Below are positions 34,401-43,058 of a DNA stretch of 64,000 nucleotides, in pieces. The notes beneath the pieces are model-generated. The model did no database searches. It was not told the DNA's origin and saw only the letters and a program-made list of their open reading frames with translations. Source of the DNA: Heliobacterium chlorum (GTDB lineage Bacteria > Bacillota > Desulfitobacteriia > Heliobacteriales > Heliobacteriaceae); assembly GCF_014502795.1 (NCBI RefSeq), contig NZ_JACVHF010000008.1, forward strand, positions 62,001 through 126,000. Direction: 5' to 3'. Numbering within the stretch: the stretch's first letter is position 1; every line of letters starts with the position of its first letter. The translations under genes and the position numbers were made by a program.

Positions 34401-35200
34401 TAGTCATTCACCCCCCCAGCCATGGGCATATGCAATGAAAGCAGTGTAGCCAGTTGCGCTTTCATCTTCGGACGTTCAATGATGATGTCGACCATACCAT
34501 GTTTTTGTAAAAACTCAGAACGCTGGAAACCAGCAGGAAGTTTCTGGCGAATCGTCTGTTCGATAACCCGTGGACCAGTAAAGCCGATCAAAGCTGCCGG
34601 TTCGGCAATGATCAGGTCGCCAAGCATGGCAAAGCTGGCCGTTACACCACCGGTAGTAGGATCGGTCAGTACAGAGAAAAAGGGCAGTCCTGCCTCAGAG
34701 AGACGAGTCAATGCAGCACTGGTTCGAGCCATCTGCATGAGCGACAATACGCCTTCTTGCATGCGTGCTCCGCCAGAAGCGGAGAAGAGAATGAGGGGCC
34801 AGCCCTTTTCCAAGGCTTTTTCGGCAGCACGAACGATCTTCTCACCGACAACGGCACCCATGGAGGCCATGATAAACCGGGAATCCATGGCACCGATGGC
34901 CACAGGGATGCCGTGAATATCGCCTTGTCCCGTGACGATCGCTTCCGCCATTGACGTATCACTCTGACACTTCTGAATTTTCTGGGCATAACCAGGGAAG
35001 CGGAGCGGATCTTTCGTGACCAGCTCCTTATCCCATTCAATAAAAGTACCCTCGTCGATCAGCGAGTCGATACGTTCCTGTGCTGTCATGCGATAATGGT
35101 ATCCACATCTACATACTTTCAGGTTCTTTTCCAATTCTTTAACTAAAAAGATTTGTTGACACTGCTTGCACTTGACCCACAAGCCATCCATTTCTTTCAT
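34400..35200 (-). CDS. accD: Acetyl-CoA carboxylase carboxyltransferase, beta subunit (altered zinc ribbon)
   Basis: A 266-residue beta subunit. The core has [11 protein letters not shown] and [15 protein letters not shown], the acyl-CoA and carboxybiotin sites. The N-terminal zinc ribbon normally reads CxxC-x15-CxxC; here the second half is VCRCGYH, so the last pair is C-x-C with one residue missing. The nucleotide sequence there is unambiguous and the frame stays open. ATG at 35200 follows AAGGGG; an upstream TTG (35218) overlaps the ribosome site. It overlaps accA by one base. Confidence 0.95.
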   Translation of the reverse strand: MKEMDGLWVKCKQCQQIFLVKELEKNLKVCRCGYHYRMTAQERIDSLIDEGTFIEWDKELVTKDPLRFPGYAQKIQKCQSDTSMAEAIVTGQGDIHGIPVAIGAMDSRFIMASMGAVVGEKIVRAAEKALEKGWPLILFSASGGARMQEGVLSLMQMARTSAALTRLSEAGLPFFSVLTDPTTGGVTASFAMLGDLIIAEPAALIGFTGPRVIEQTIRQKLPAGFQRSEFLQKHGMVDIIIERPKMKAQLATLLSLHMPMAGGVND

Positions 35201-35308
35201 CGCGCCCCTTTTTTGCAAACTGGAACGGTATCGTTGTTTTCTTCCTACGCTGGAAAAGCAGCCAGCGGCGTGATGGGTGTTGTGGGCAAAACGCAGGGAG
35301 ATGTATCT

Positions 35309-35509
35309 TTATCCTCCCAATGCCCCGCTTAGAATCTCATGGGCTTCTTCGGCTTCTGATTCCGGCACCAGGATCTCGACCGAACCGGAATCGCCAAGAT
35401 GAGGCACCCCAACAGGTCGTAACATGACGAGGAGTCCTTCACTCGTCAGCACGTTTTTCAGCATTTCAGCAGTAGTGCGATTGGGTGCGATGTAAACAAC
35501 AGTCCACAA
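35309..35509 (-). CDS. DUF2007-type small protein
   Basis: A 66-residue protein (WTVVYIAPNRTTAEMLKNVL, then EGLLVMLRPVG and EILVPESEAEEAHEIL) with the pattern of the DUF2007 signal-transducing-like family, a small ferredoxin-like alpha/beta fold of unknown role. TTG is the start, 7 bp behind AGAGGTG. It lies between mtrB and accD in the same direction; co-transcription is likely. Confidence 0.65.
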   Translation of the reverse strand: MWTVVYIAPNRTTAEMLKNVLTSEGLLVMLRPVGVPHLGDSGSVEILVPESEAEEAHEILSGALGG

Positions 35510-35535
35510 AGGGTTTCACCTCTCTTGCGTTCCGG

Positions 35536-35769
35536 CTAGATTCCGGCTTCAATTTCTCCATGTTTGGTTAAGATACTGGCACGGCCACGGATCTTTATAG
35601 CCGATGTGTGTTCAGTAAATTGCGCAAAAAGGACTTCGCCTTTGTCCAGCTTTTCGGAGTGATGGAATTTCGTATCCTTCCCCCGTGTAAGTCCGATGAT
35701 GGTTACTCCGTTTTCGAGTGCTTTGATGACGATGTAGTCGCCGCTGATTGCCATTTCCTTGTCCAACAT
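35536..35769 (-). CDS. mtrB: Tryptophan RNA-binding attenuation protein (TRAP)
   Basis: A 77-residue TRAP. The core [20 protein letters not shown] and [16 protein letters not shown] are nearly those of the Bacillus protein, including the Lys-Lys-Arg set that holds (G/U)AG repeats and the Thr-rich tryptophan pocket. Eleven copies form a ring that binds leader RNA when tryptophan is plentiful. No trp genes and no (G/U)AG repeat track are found in this window, so its target is elsewhere. ATG at 35769 follows AAGGTG by 7 bp. Confidence 0.94.
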   Translation of the reverse strand: MLDKEMAISGDYIVIKALENGVTIIGLTRGKDTKFHHSEKLDKGEVLFAQFTEHTSAIKIRGRASILTKHGEIEAGI

Positions 35770-35914
35770 GGGAACACACCTTCCCCTACGAGTATGTCAA
35801 GAAACGTTGATGCCAGATTGGTCCATGCCGAATGAGATCCATATCGAAATAAGGATAACACAATTTTGATGAATGATGCAAATATTAACCACTTTGTACC
35901 TTAGATTTCTTGTC

Positions 35915-38900
35915 TCATTTAGTCGACATGACTGGACATCCAAAAAACCGCTGTAATTCATCGTGCAGACCGGCTGATAGCTGCACATTGTAACAGGGAT
36001 CGAGTATAAAAGCTCGCCGATCCGATAAAAAACAGAGTTGAACCGGCGTATTTCCTCGGTATTCCTGTAAGATTTGGAGCATCACCTGTATGGAGGCCTT
36101 TTCCGTGGAGGCGATAGGGACTTTTAAGATGACCTGCCTCGGGCTCAATGTGGCCTTTTGGGGTTCTGAAGTCGTAGCGCTGATCTGCTCGACTGCCTTT
36201 TGAGCCGCTTGGACAAAGGGGATGCTATCGCCTCGACTTACCGCTGCAGAAGCCTCTTCCGGATTGACTGGTGTCAGCCGCTCACAAAAGATTTTTTTAT
36301 TTTCTTCTTCGTAATGAATTTTTCCTTCTAAAAGTACGATGCTATCATCACGAATTTTATCGGCAAACCGTTCATAGGCCCGTGGGAAGACGAGCACATC
36401 GACACTTCCGCCCCAATCTTCTAAGGTGAAATAGGCCATCAGTTCCCCTCGCTTCGTCGTGGTTCGCCGTAACGAGTGGATGACACCTGCCAGGATCATC
36501 TTTTGCTGATCCATGTCTGGCTGGATCCGGGCGATGGGCATGGAGATGCGCTGCTCGAGGAAAGGACGAACTTCTTCCAGCGGGTGACCACTGAAGTAGA
36601 GGCCTAAAAGTTCCTTTTCCATCGTCAAGATGTCCCGGTGAGGAAAATCGGCCACCTCGGGAAGAGGCACCGCCGTTTCGGCTCCCCCCTGCCCTTGCCC
36701 CGGTTCACCAGCATCTTCTCCGCCGAATTCGAAGAGGTTCATTTGTCCTGTCGCTAAGTCTCGCTGCCGCCGGGCAGCTACCTCGAGGCATTTGTCCAAA
36801 ATCTGAAGCAAAGGGCGCCGCGTGCCGAGGGAACTCATCGCGCCAGCCTTGATTAGGCTTTCCAATACGCGCCGGTTTACTTGTCGGCTATCGACACGGG
36901 TGCAGAAGTCATCGAGAGATGTAAATCGCCCTCCCGTTTCTCGAGCCAGCAAGATAGACTCAATGGCGCCGCGGCCTACGTTTTTCACAGCAGCCAGGCC
37001 AAAGCGGATCTGTAGGGCCTTTGTCTCGCTGTCGGCGACAACCGAGAAATCCGTTTCTGAAGCGTTCACATCGGGCGGCAAGACGCGAATGTGCATGCGC
37101 TGGCATTCATCGATATACTGGGCCACTTTTTCCGTTTGATCAGCGACACTCGTCAACAGGCCAGCCATGAACTCGACGGGATAGTTCGCTTTAAGAAAGG
37201 CTGTTTGATAGGCGATCAAGGCGTAGGCGGCCGAGTGACTCTTGTTAAAGCCGTACCCGGCAAAAAACTCCATGAGATCAAAAATCTGACCAGCCGTTTT
37301 TTCAGGCACCTGGTGAGCGACAGCGCCTTCGACAAACTGTTGCCGCAGTCCAGCGATGACTTCCGGTTTTTTCTTCCCCATCGCCCGCCGCAACATATCG
37401 GCTTCCCCTAATGTGAAACCGGCTAAATCGCTGGCGATGCGCATAACCTGCTCCTGGTAAAGAATGACGCCGTAGGTGTCTTTTAAGATCGGTTCTAAGT
37501 TCGGGTGTAGATATTCGACGGTCGTCTGCCCGTGCTTACGGCGGATAAAATCTTCCACCATGCCCGACTGTAAAGGACCGGGCCGGTAGAGGGCGACTAA
37601 GGCGACAATGTCGTCAAAGCTGTTCGGTTTCAAGTCCCGCAAAATCGCCCGGAGACCGGAACTTTCTAACTGAAAGACGCCGAGGCTGTCGGCCCGGCTG
37701 AGCAGTTGATAGGCTTTCGCATCGTCTAACGGCAAGTCTTTGAGCAGGATCTCCTTGCCTTGGGACTTTTTGATCTTATCCAAGACGTCACCGATGAGGG
37801 TGAGCGTCTTCAGTCCCAATAGGTCCATCTTGAGCAACCCGATTTCCTCGACGGTGTCTTTGGCAAACTGGGTGGTGACGCCGTTTTCAGTCCCTCGCGT
37901 AACCGGCAGGTATTCGTTCAACGGCGCTGGGGCGATCACCACGCCGGCAGCGTGTGTGGAAGCGTGGCGGGGCATGCCTTCGATCGCTTGGGCTGTAGAG
38001 ATCAGGTTATCGATGCGAGGATCTTCCCGCAAAGCCTGCAACTCTGGACTCATTTCCAGCGCTTTGTCGATCGTCATGCCCAGTTCTGTCGGAATCGCTT
38101 TGGCTACCTTGTCCACATCGGCTAGCGGCAGGTTTAGAGCTCGGCCTACGTCTCGGATAGCCGCCCGGGCGGCCATCGTTCCAAAGGTGATGATCTGGGC
38201 GACCCGATCAGATCCGTATTTCTGCACCACATAGTCGATGACTTCGCTGCGCCGTACGAAATCGAAGTCGATGTCAATATCAGGCATGCTGACCCGTTCG
38301 GGGTTCAGGAATCGTTCAAAAAGCAGATTATACTCGATAGGATCGATATCGGTGATCCCGAGGACGTATGAGACGAGACTGCCTGCGGCAGAGCCACGGC
38401 CTGGACCGACGAGAATACCATGATCGCGGGCGAAGCTACAAAAGTCCTGCACGATCAAAAAGTACCCGGCAAAGCCCATGCGGCAGATGGTTTGCAGTTC
38501 AAAGGCTAACCGCTGACGATAGTGGTGTCTTTCAGCAATGTCGCGCCAGACCATTCCTTTTTTACATAGAAAAACGAGGTATTGTTCGGTCTCCCCCCAT
38601 GGCGCCCCCGGCCAGGGAGAGGCAGTGTTTTCCTGCTGCCAGCGTCGAAAAGCCGGATCTTCGGGAATCGGAAAGGCCGGCAGGTGATGAGCGCCAAAGT
38701 TGAATTCGACGTTGCACGCCTCAGCGATGGTCAAGGTGTTGTTCAACGCAGAGGGATACTCACCAAACAGGGCAGCCATTTCTCTGGCGCTTTTCAGGTA
38801 GAACTCAGCCCCGTCGAAACGCATCCGGTCCGTATCCTGCAGTGTTTTGCCCATCTGGATGCACATGAGCACATCCTGAATATGGGCATCCTGACGCTCC

Positions 38901-39544
38901 ACATAGTGGACGTCATTGGTGGCCACCAGACCTAGATTTAAGTCTGAGGCGAGTTGAATGAGGCTTTTATTCGCTCGCTTCTGTTCCGGGATGTCATGAT
39001 CCTGCAGTTCGATGAAATAATTATCTTGCCCGAAGATCTCCCGGTACATCCCCGCCCGCTCCCTCGCCGCCGCCTCTTGGCTGTCAAGCAGCAGTCGAGG
39101 AATTTCTCCAGCTAGACAGGCGCTCAGGGCGATCAACCCCTTGCTATACTTCGCCAGCCGTTCATGGTCGACCCGGGGTTTATAATAGAAGCCTTCCAGA
39201 AAAGCTTGGGAGACTAGGGTCGTCAGGTTGCGGTATCCTTCTTGATCCTTCGCCAGCAGGACCAAGTGACTCTGTTCGCTGTCTTTTTGCGGATCCCGAT
39301 CGAGCATCGTCCGGGAAGCTACATAGACTTCACAACCGATGATGGGTTTGATCCCTTTGGCTTTGCATTTTTTATAAAAGTCGATCACACCATACATGAC
39401 CCCGTGATCGGTGATGGCTAAGGCCGGCATATTTAGTTCGACGGCCCGTTCCACCAGCTTGCCGATACGGGCTGCCCCGTCGAGCAAGCTGTACTCAGTA
39501 TGGACGTGAAGGTGGACAAATGACTGGGGCAGGGTGGTCACCAC
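35915..39544 (-). CDS. dnaE: DNA polymerase III alpha subunit
   Basis: A 1209-residue replicative polymerase of the DnaE type. An N-terminal PHP domain starts FVHLHVHTEYSLLDGAARI; the palm has GPGRGSAAGSLVSY and the catalytic MPDIDIDFDFV; a helix-hairpin-helix and an OB-fold follow (MAYFTLEDWGGSVDVLVFP). The final region from about 1090 is divergent. It lacks the proofreading exonuclease of PolC. GTG at 39544 is the start, with AAGG close in front. mtrB lies 145 nt downstream in the same direction. Confidence 0.97.
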   Translation of the reverse strand: MVTTLPQSFVHLHVHTEYSLLDGAARIGKLVERAVELNMPALAITDHGVMYGVIDFYKKCKAKGIKPIIGCEVYVASRTMLDRDPQKDSEQSHLVLLAKDQEGYRNLTTLVSQAFLEGFYYKPRVDHERLAKYSKGLIALSACLAGEIPRLLLDSQEAAARERAGMYREIFGQDNYFIELQDHDIPEQKRANKSLIQLASDLNLGLVATNDVHYVERQDAHIQDVLMCIQMGKTLQDTDRMRFDGAEFYLKSAREMAALFGEYPSALNNTLTIAEACNVEFNFGAHHLPAFPIPEDPAFRRWQQENTASPWPGAPWGETEQYLVFLCKKGMVWRDIAERHHYRQRLAFELQTICRMGFAGYFLIVQDFCSFARDHGILVGPGRGSAAGSLVSYVLGITDIDPIEYNLLFERFLNPERVSMPDIDIDFDFVRRSEVIDYVVQKYGSDRVAQIITFGTMAARAAIRDVGRALNLPLADVDKVAKAIPTELGMTIDKALEMSPELQALREDPRIDNLISTAQAIEGMPRHASTHAAGVVIAPAPLNEYLPVTRGTENGVTTQFAKDTVEEIGLLKMDLLGLKTLTLIGDVLDKIKKSQGKEILLKDLPLDDAKAYQLLSRADSLGVFQLESSGLRAILRDLKPNSFDDIVALVALYRPGPLQSGMVEDFIRRKHGQTTVEYLHPNLEPILKDTYGVILYQEQVMRIASDLAGFTLGEADMLRRAMGKKKPEVIAGLRQQFVEGAVAHQVPEKTAGQIFDLMEFFAGYGFNKSHSAAYALIAYQTAFLKANYPVEFMAGLLTSVADQTEKVAQYIDECQRMHIRVLPPDVNASETDFSVVADSETKALQIRFGLAAVKNVGRGAIESILLARETGGRFTSLDDFCTRVDSRQVNRRVLESLIKAGAMSSLGTRRPLLQILDKCLEVAARRQRDLATGQMNLFEFGGEDAGEPGQGQGGAETAVPLPEVADFPHRDILTMEKELLGLYFSGHPLEEVRPFLEQRISMPIARIQPDMDQQKMILAGVIHSLRRTTTKRGELMAYFTLEDWGGSVDVLVFPRAYERFADKIRDDSIVLLEGKIHYEEENKKIFCERLTPVNPEEASAAVSRGDSIPFVQAAQKAVEQISATTSEPQKATLSPRQVILKVPIASTEKASIQVMLQILQEYRGNTPVQLCFLSDRRAFILDPCYNVQLSAGLHDELQRFFGCPVMSTK

Positions 39545-39576
39545 CTTAGAACATTTTAAAGGCGTTACCTGGAAAG

Positions 39577-40089
39577 TTACCCTTCGACATACTCCGCAAG
39601 GTCTACCTCTTCGCCGCCTGTGATCGCCGCCAACTGGTCTACGGTGATCGGCAAAGCTGAATTAGCGGTGCCAGCGGCGATGTAAACGACAGGAAAACGG
39701 CGCAGGCTTTCATCGATGTAGATACGCATCGGTGATGGAAGGGCGAAGGGGCATACCCCGCCGACGGGATAGCCCGTATATTGCATAGCTCTGTCAGGAT
39801 CGACGAACTTGGGTTTGCCGCCAGCGACAGCTTTTAGTTTTTTTATGTTGACCCGGACATCGCCGCTGGTGACAACGAGAACCGGTTCTTCTTTGATTTG
39901 GAAACAAATAGTTTTAGCGATAGCTCCCACTTCTACACCGACAGCCTGAGCAGCTAGAAGGGAACTGGAGGTGGAAACATCAAAGAGCATCGGTTTTAAA
40001 CCGAGTTGAAAAGCATCGAGATATCGGCAAACCCGCTCATAAGCGGATTCGCTTTGCTGAGCCTGTTCCTCTGATGAAACGATAACCAT
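39577..40089 (-). CDS. YbaK/EbsC-family aminoacyl-tRNA deacylase
   Basis: A 170-residue YbaK/ProX-type domain: ESAYERVCRYLD at the start, then AIAKTICFQI, VTSGDVRVNIKKLK, GYPVGGVCPFALP and IYIDESLRRF. The family hydrolyses mischarged tRNAs (for example Cys- or Ala-tRNA(Pro)). ATG at 40089 follows GGGAGG by 6 bp; the frame also runs from 40125 without a ribosome site. It precedes dnaE by 32 nt in the same direction. Confidence 0.88.
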   Translation of the reverse strand: MVIVSSEEQAQQSESAYERVCRYLDAFQLGLKPMLFDVSTSSSLLAAQAVGVEVGAIAKTICFQIKEEPVLVVTSGDVRVNIKKLKAVAGGKPKFVDPDRAMQYTGYPVGGVCPFALPSPMRIYIDESLRRFPVVYIAAGTANSALPITVDQLAAITGGEEVDLAEYVEG

Positions 40090-40185
40090 GAAGTGCCTCC
40101 CGATCTGTTCTTGTTCATCATTCATTTTTGACTGGTAAGTGGAACAACAAACATTATATAGTCAAATGACGTCGAATCCAATTGA

Positions 40186-41181
40186 TTACTTCGGCAAAAT
40201 TAGACCTTTCAATTGCTCCCGTAGTTCCCTCTTACCAGAGTCATTGTCCTCGGCTGAATGAAGTGTATAATGGTCACTAGCGGAACGGACCACGTCGATT
40301 CGCTTTAACATATCCAAGCAACCTAAGGTTTTACTCATCACCATATAAGCTTCTCGGTCAATGTGCAGCGGGTAAAGCTGTTGGGAGATCTGTAACAGCG
40401 AGCCTTCGCCGATCTCCCTTAAAATTTCGTAGACATCCGCTGTTTTTTGCAGGAAATGCTCGCAAATGGCCTCGATGACGGCAGGCAAGTCCTCAAAAGG
40501 CTCGCCATGGGCGGGAAATACTTTATTTACAGTAAGACCTCTCAGTTTGTGAAGGCTTTCCAGATAGATAGGAAGTGTAGGCACCCGTTCCCCTTCCACA
40601 TGATAGATAAAGGGATTAGGCACAACTTTTTGCATGATCGTGTCGCCGGAGAAAAGCCAGCCTGTTCCCTTTTCCCGGAGCACCACATGGCCGAGTGAAT
40701 GACCTGGGGCGAAATGAATCTCAAAGTTCATTTCGCCAGTGTTGATCATTTCATCATCATCGACAGGCACAAAGGTGACGCCAGCCGGTCGGTAGGATGA
40801 TGGAATCCAGCGACTCGGATCAATTCTTCGCGAATCCCATGTGGCAGGAAGCTCCCAGCCACGGAAGACTTTTTGTGCTTTCTCACTTCTCGTTCGCTGT
40901 AAGTAGAGTTCCAATGGGTGCATATGTATGGGGATACCAGCTTCGGCGGCGATGACCTGAGCCAGTCCAAAATGGTCGGGATGAAAATGGGTGACAACGA
41001 TCCCTTTGAGATCTCGAAATTCATAGCCTAAAGCTTTAAGCTTATCCCGCAGTATAGTTCGGGCTGCTTCGTCGGGCGGCCCTGCGTCGATCAGCATGGG
41101 TCGTTCGTCTTCCACAAAGTATACGTTGACGTCCCCGATCTGGTACGGTGTAGGCAAGGTAATCGGCACGATTCTAGCCAC
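40186..41181 (-). CDS. Metallo-beta-lactamase-fold hydrolase
   Basis: A 331-residue MBL-fold protein. Metal ligands are seen in THFHPDHFG (about 63-71), GHSLGHV (about 170) and SGDTI (about 190), with a further PAHGEP. The C-terminal 100 residues form a helical, winged-helix-like tail (VYEILREIGEGSLLQIS) seen in glyoxalase-II/LACTB2-like members. The substrate is unknown. GTG at 41181 is 9 bp behind GGAG. Confidence 0.88.
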   Translation of the reverse strand: MARIVPITLPTPYQIGDVNVYFVEDERPMLIDAGPPDEAARTILRDKLKALGYEFRDLKGIVVTHFHPDHFGLAQVIAAEAGIPIHMHPLELYLQRTRSEKAQKVFRGWELPATWDSRRIDPSRWIPSSYRPAGVTFVPVDDDEMINTGEMNFEIHFAPGHSLGHVVLREKGTGWLFSGDTIMQKVVPNPFIYHVEGERVPTLPIYLESLHKLRGLTVNKVFPAHGEPFEDLPAVIEAICEHFLQKTADVYEILREIGEGSLLQISQQLYPLHIDREAYMVMSKTLGCLDMLKRIDVVRSASDHYTLHSAEDNDSGKRELREQLKGLILPK

Positions 41182-41347
41182 GCAAGCTCACTCCTTTTGT
41201 AAGATAAGGACTTCGACCTTCACCCCAAAAGTCCTACATGTAAAGAAAAAGCCAAATTTAGCATAAGTTTTCCTTTAGTGACGTATTTTAGAATAAAAAA
41301 GCCGCTATCTCCCGAGTAAAGGAGTGCGGTCTAGGAATACATTCCCA

Positions 41348-41763
41348 TTATCTTGCTCGCCTTACATCCTCCAACTGGATTTCTTGCTCAATGGACCGAA
41401 TAGACAGTCTTTCGCTAATCCGAACTAATCGACCATAATTTTCTGCCAGTCGATTTATCTCCTGTTTTATTTCTTTTGTTTCATTCTGCACTCTTCTAAC
41501 ATTTTCCCCCATGTCACAGGTTTCATTCTTCAAAACAGAAAGATCCTTCTTGATGTCGGAAACTTCGTTTTTAACAGCGGAGACATCTATTTTGACCTGG
41601 GTAAATTCCTTTTTTACATCAACCTCGAAGTCATAAAGCTCTTTTTTAACGTCAGAAACCTCTTTCCTATATCCGCTACCATCGTATTTGTATTACCAAC
41701 AATTCGGATAAGATCAACCATTAAGGTCTCTAATCTTTCTAGACGGTCTTGGTTCACAAGCAT
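41348..41763 (-). pseudogene. Frameshifted coiled-coil protein gene
   Basis: From ATG 41763 (directly behind a run of eight G) the frame reads MLVNQDRLERLETLMVDLIR and stops after 49 codons. A second frame, open from about 41690 to 41348, continues the same protein character: DVKKEL, DVKKEF, AVKNEV, DIKKDL, in an 11-residue helical repeat, then KEIKQEINRLAENY. Joining them needs one base at about 41667-41672 (near GATATAGG). The intact product would be a coiled-coil protein of about 138 residues with an unknown role. A sequencing error cannot be excluded. Confidence 0.6.
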
Positions 41764-41831
41764 CCCCCCCCTTTACGTCTATCCAAACAAAATTAACCTT
41801 ATAAGAATTATAAGATGTTAAAATTTGTAAA

Positions 41832-43058
41832 TCAATTATCCTTTAGCACTTCTTGTAGTTCCGGAAACGGTGACAAAGCTCGCTGCAGGATGCCATGAAC
41901 GTGGGCGATACAAACGCCGTAATTGACGATCGGTACACCTGCTTCCTGAGCTCGCATGATTCGTGACAACATTTCCCTACGGTTGATCGTACAGGCACCG
42001 CAGTGAACGATCAGCTTGAATTCCTCTATGTTCTCAGGAAAGCGGGGACCGCTGCACCATTGAAAATCGAGATCACCGCCTACGCTTTGTCGGAGCCAGC
42101 GAGGGATTTTCACTTTGCCGATATCGTCTTCCATGCGGTGATGGGAGCAAGCCTCAGCGAGCAGCACCTTGTCTCCCGGTTTAAGCTCGTCAATAGCTTT
42201 GGCACCGGCGACAAGCGTCGCCAAGTCTCCTTTATTGCGGGCAAAAAGAATCGAGAATGATGTGAGTGGAACATCGGATGGCGTGTCGGCATCGGCCTTC
42301 AAAAAAGCTTGAGAATCGGTGATGACTAAGTCGGGCTTTTTATTCAGGGTACTGATGGACGCTTTCAGCTCTCGCTCCTTGACGACATAAGCCATAGCGT
42401 CATGATCTAGGATGTCCCGGATGGTTTGAACCTGTGGCAAGATGAGCCGTCCTTTCGGGGCGGCCAAGTCGACAGGTACCACCAGTACGACAGTATCTCC
42501 CTCTCTGACCAGATCGCCTACCAAAGTCTGATCATCCCACTGTGACGGTGCGTTTCGGACGATGGCGATCTTTAACTCACCGATTCCCTGGCGCGTTTTT
42601 GCACTGACAAGAACAGGGTCGGTCGCAAAGCGAGTTGTAACCTCTTCCAGAAAGGACGGGGGTACTGGATGAGCATCCGCTTTGTTGAGTACGACCAGCA
42701 GCGGTAATTTTTTCTCGCGGCAACGGCGGACCAAATCCATTTCATATTCACTGATACCAGTTCCGCTATCCATGACCAGCAAAACCATGTCCGCTTTGTT
42801 GAGCACATCAATGGAACGCTGAACCCGCAAGGCTCCGAGTTCTCCCTCATCATCGATGCCAGCGGTATCGATAAAGACGACTGCTCCTAAGGGCAGCAGT
42901 TCCATGGCTTTATAGACCGGATCGGTCGTCGTCCCCGGTACATCAGAGACGACGGCGATGTCCTGGTTGGTCAGGGCGTTGATTAAGCTCGACTTTCCGG
43001 CATTGCGGCGTCCGAAAATCGCGATGTGAAGCCGATTCGCTCGCGGTGTTCCATTCAT
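41832..43058 (-). CDS. hydF: [FeFe]-hydrogenase H-cluster maturation GTPase
   Basis: A 408-residue scaffold protein that assembles and delivers the [2Fe] subcluster to [FeFe]-hydrogenase. N-terminal GTPase domain: P-loop FGRRNAGKSSL, SDVPGTTTDP, IDTAGIDD, NKAD. The C-terminal cluster ligands are CSH (in EACSHH) and HCGAC about 50 residues later, the HydF pattern. ATG at 43058 shares its A with the aspA stop (TAATG). The longer frame from 43118 lies inside aspA. hydE, hydG and the hydrogenase itself are not in the window. Confidence 0.95.
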   Translation of the reverse strand: MNGTPRANRLHIAIFGRRNAGKSSLINALTNQDIAVVSDVPGTTTDPVYKAMELLPLGAVVFIDTAGIDDEGELGALRVQRSIDVLNKADMVLLVMDSGTGISEYEMDLVRRCREKKLPLLVVLNKADAHPVPPSFLEEVTTRFATDPVLVSAKTRQGIGELKIAIVRNAPSQWDDQTLVGDLVREGDTVVLVVPVDLAAPKGRLILPQVQTIRDILDHDAMAYVVKERELKASISTLNKKPDLVITDSQAFLKADADTPSDVPLTSFSILFARNKGDLATLVAGAKAIDELKPGDKVLLAEACSHHRMEDDIGKVKIPRWLRQSVGGDLDFQWCSGPRFPENIEEFKLIVHCGACTINRREMLSRIMRAQEAGVPIVNYGVCIAHVHGILQRALSPFPELQEVLKDN

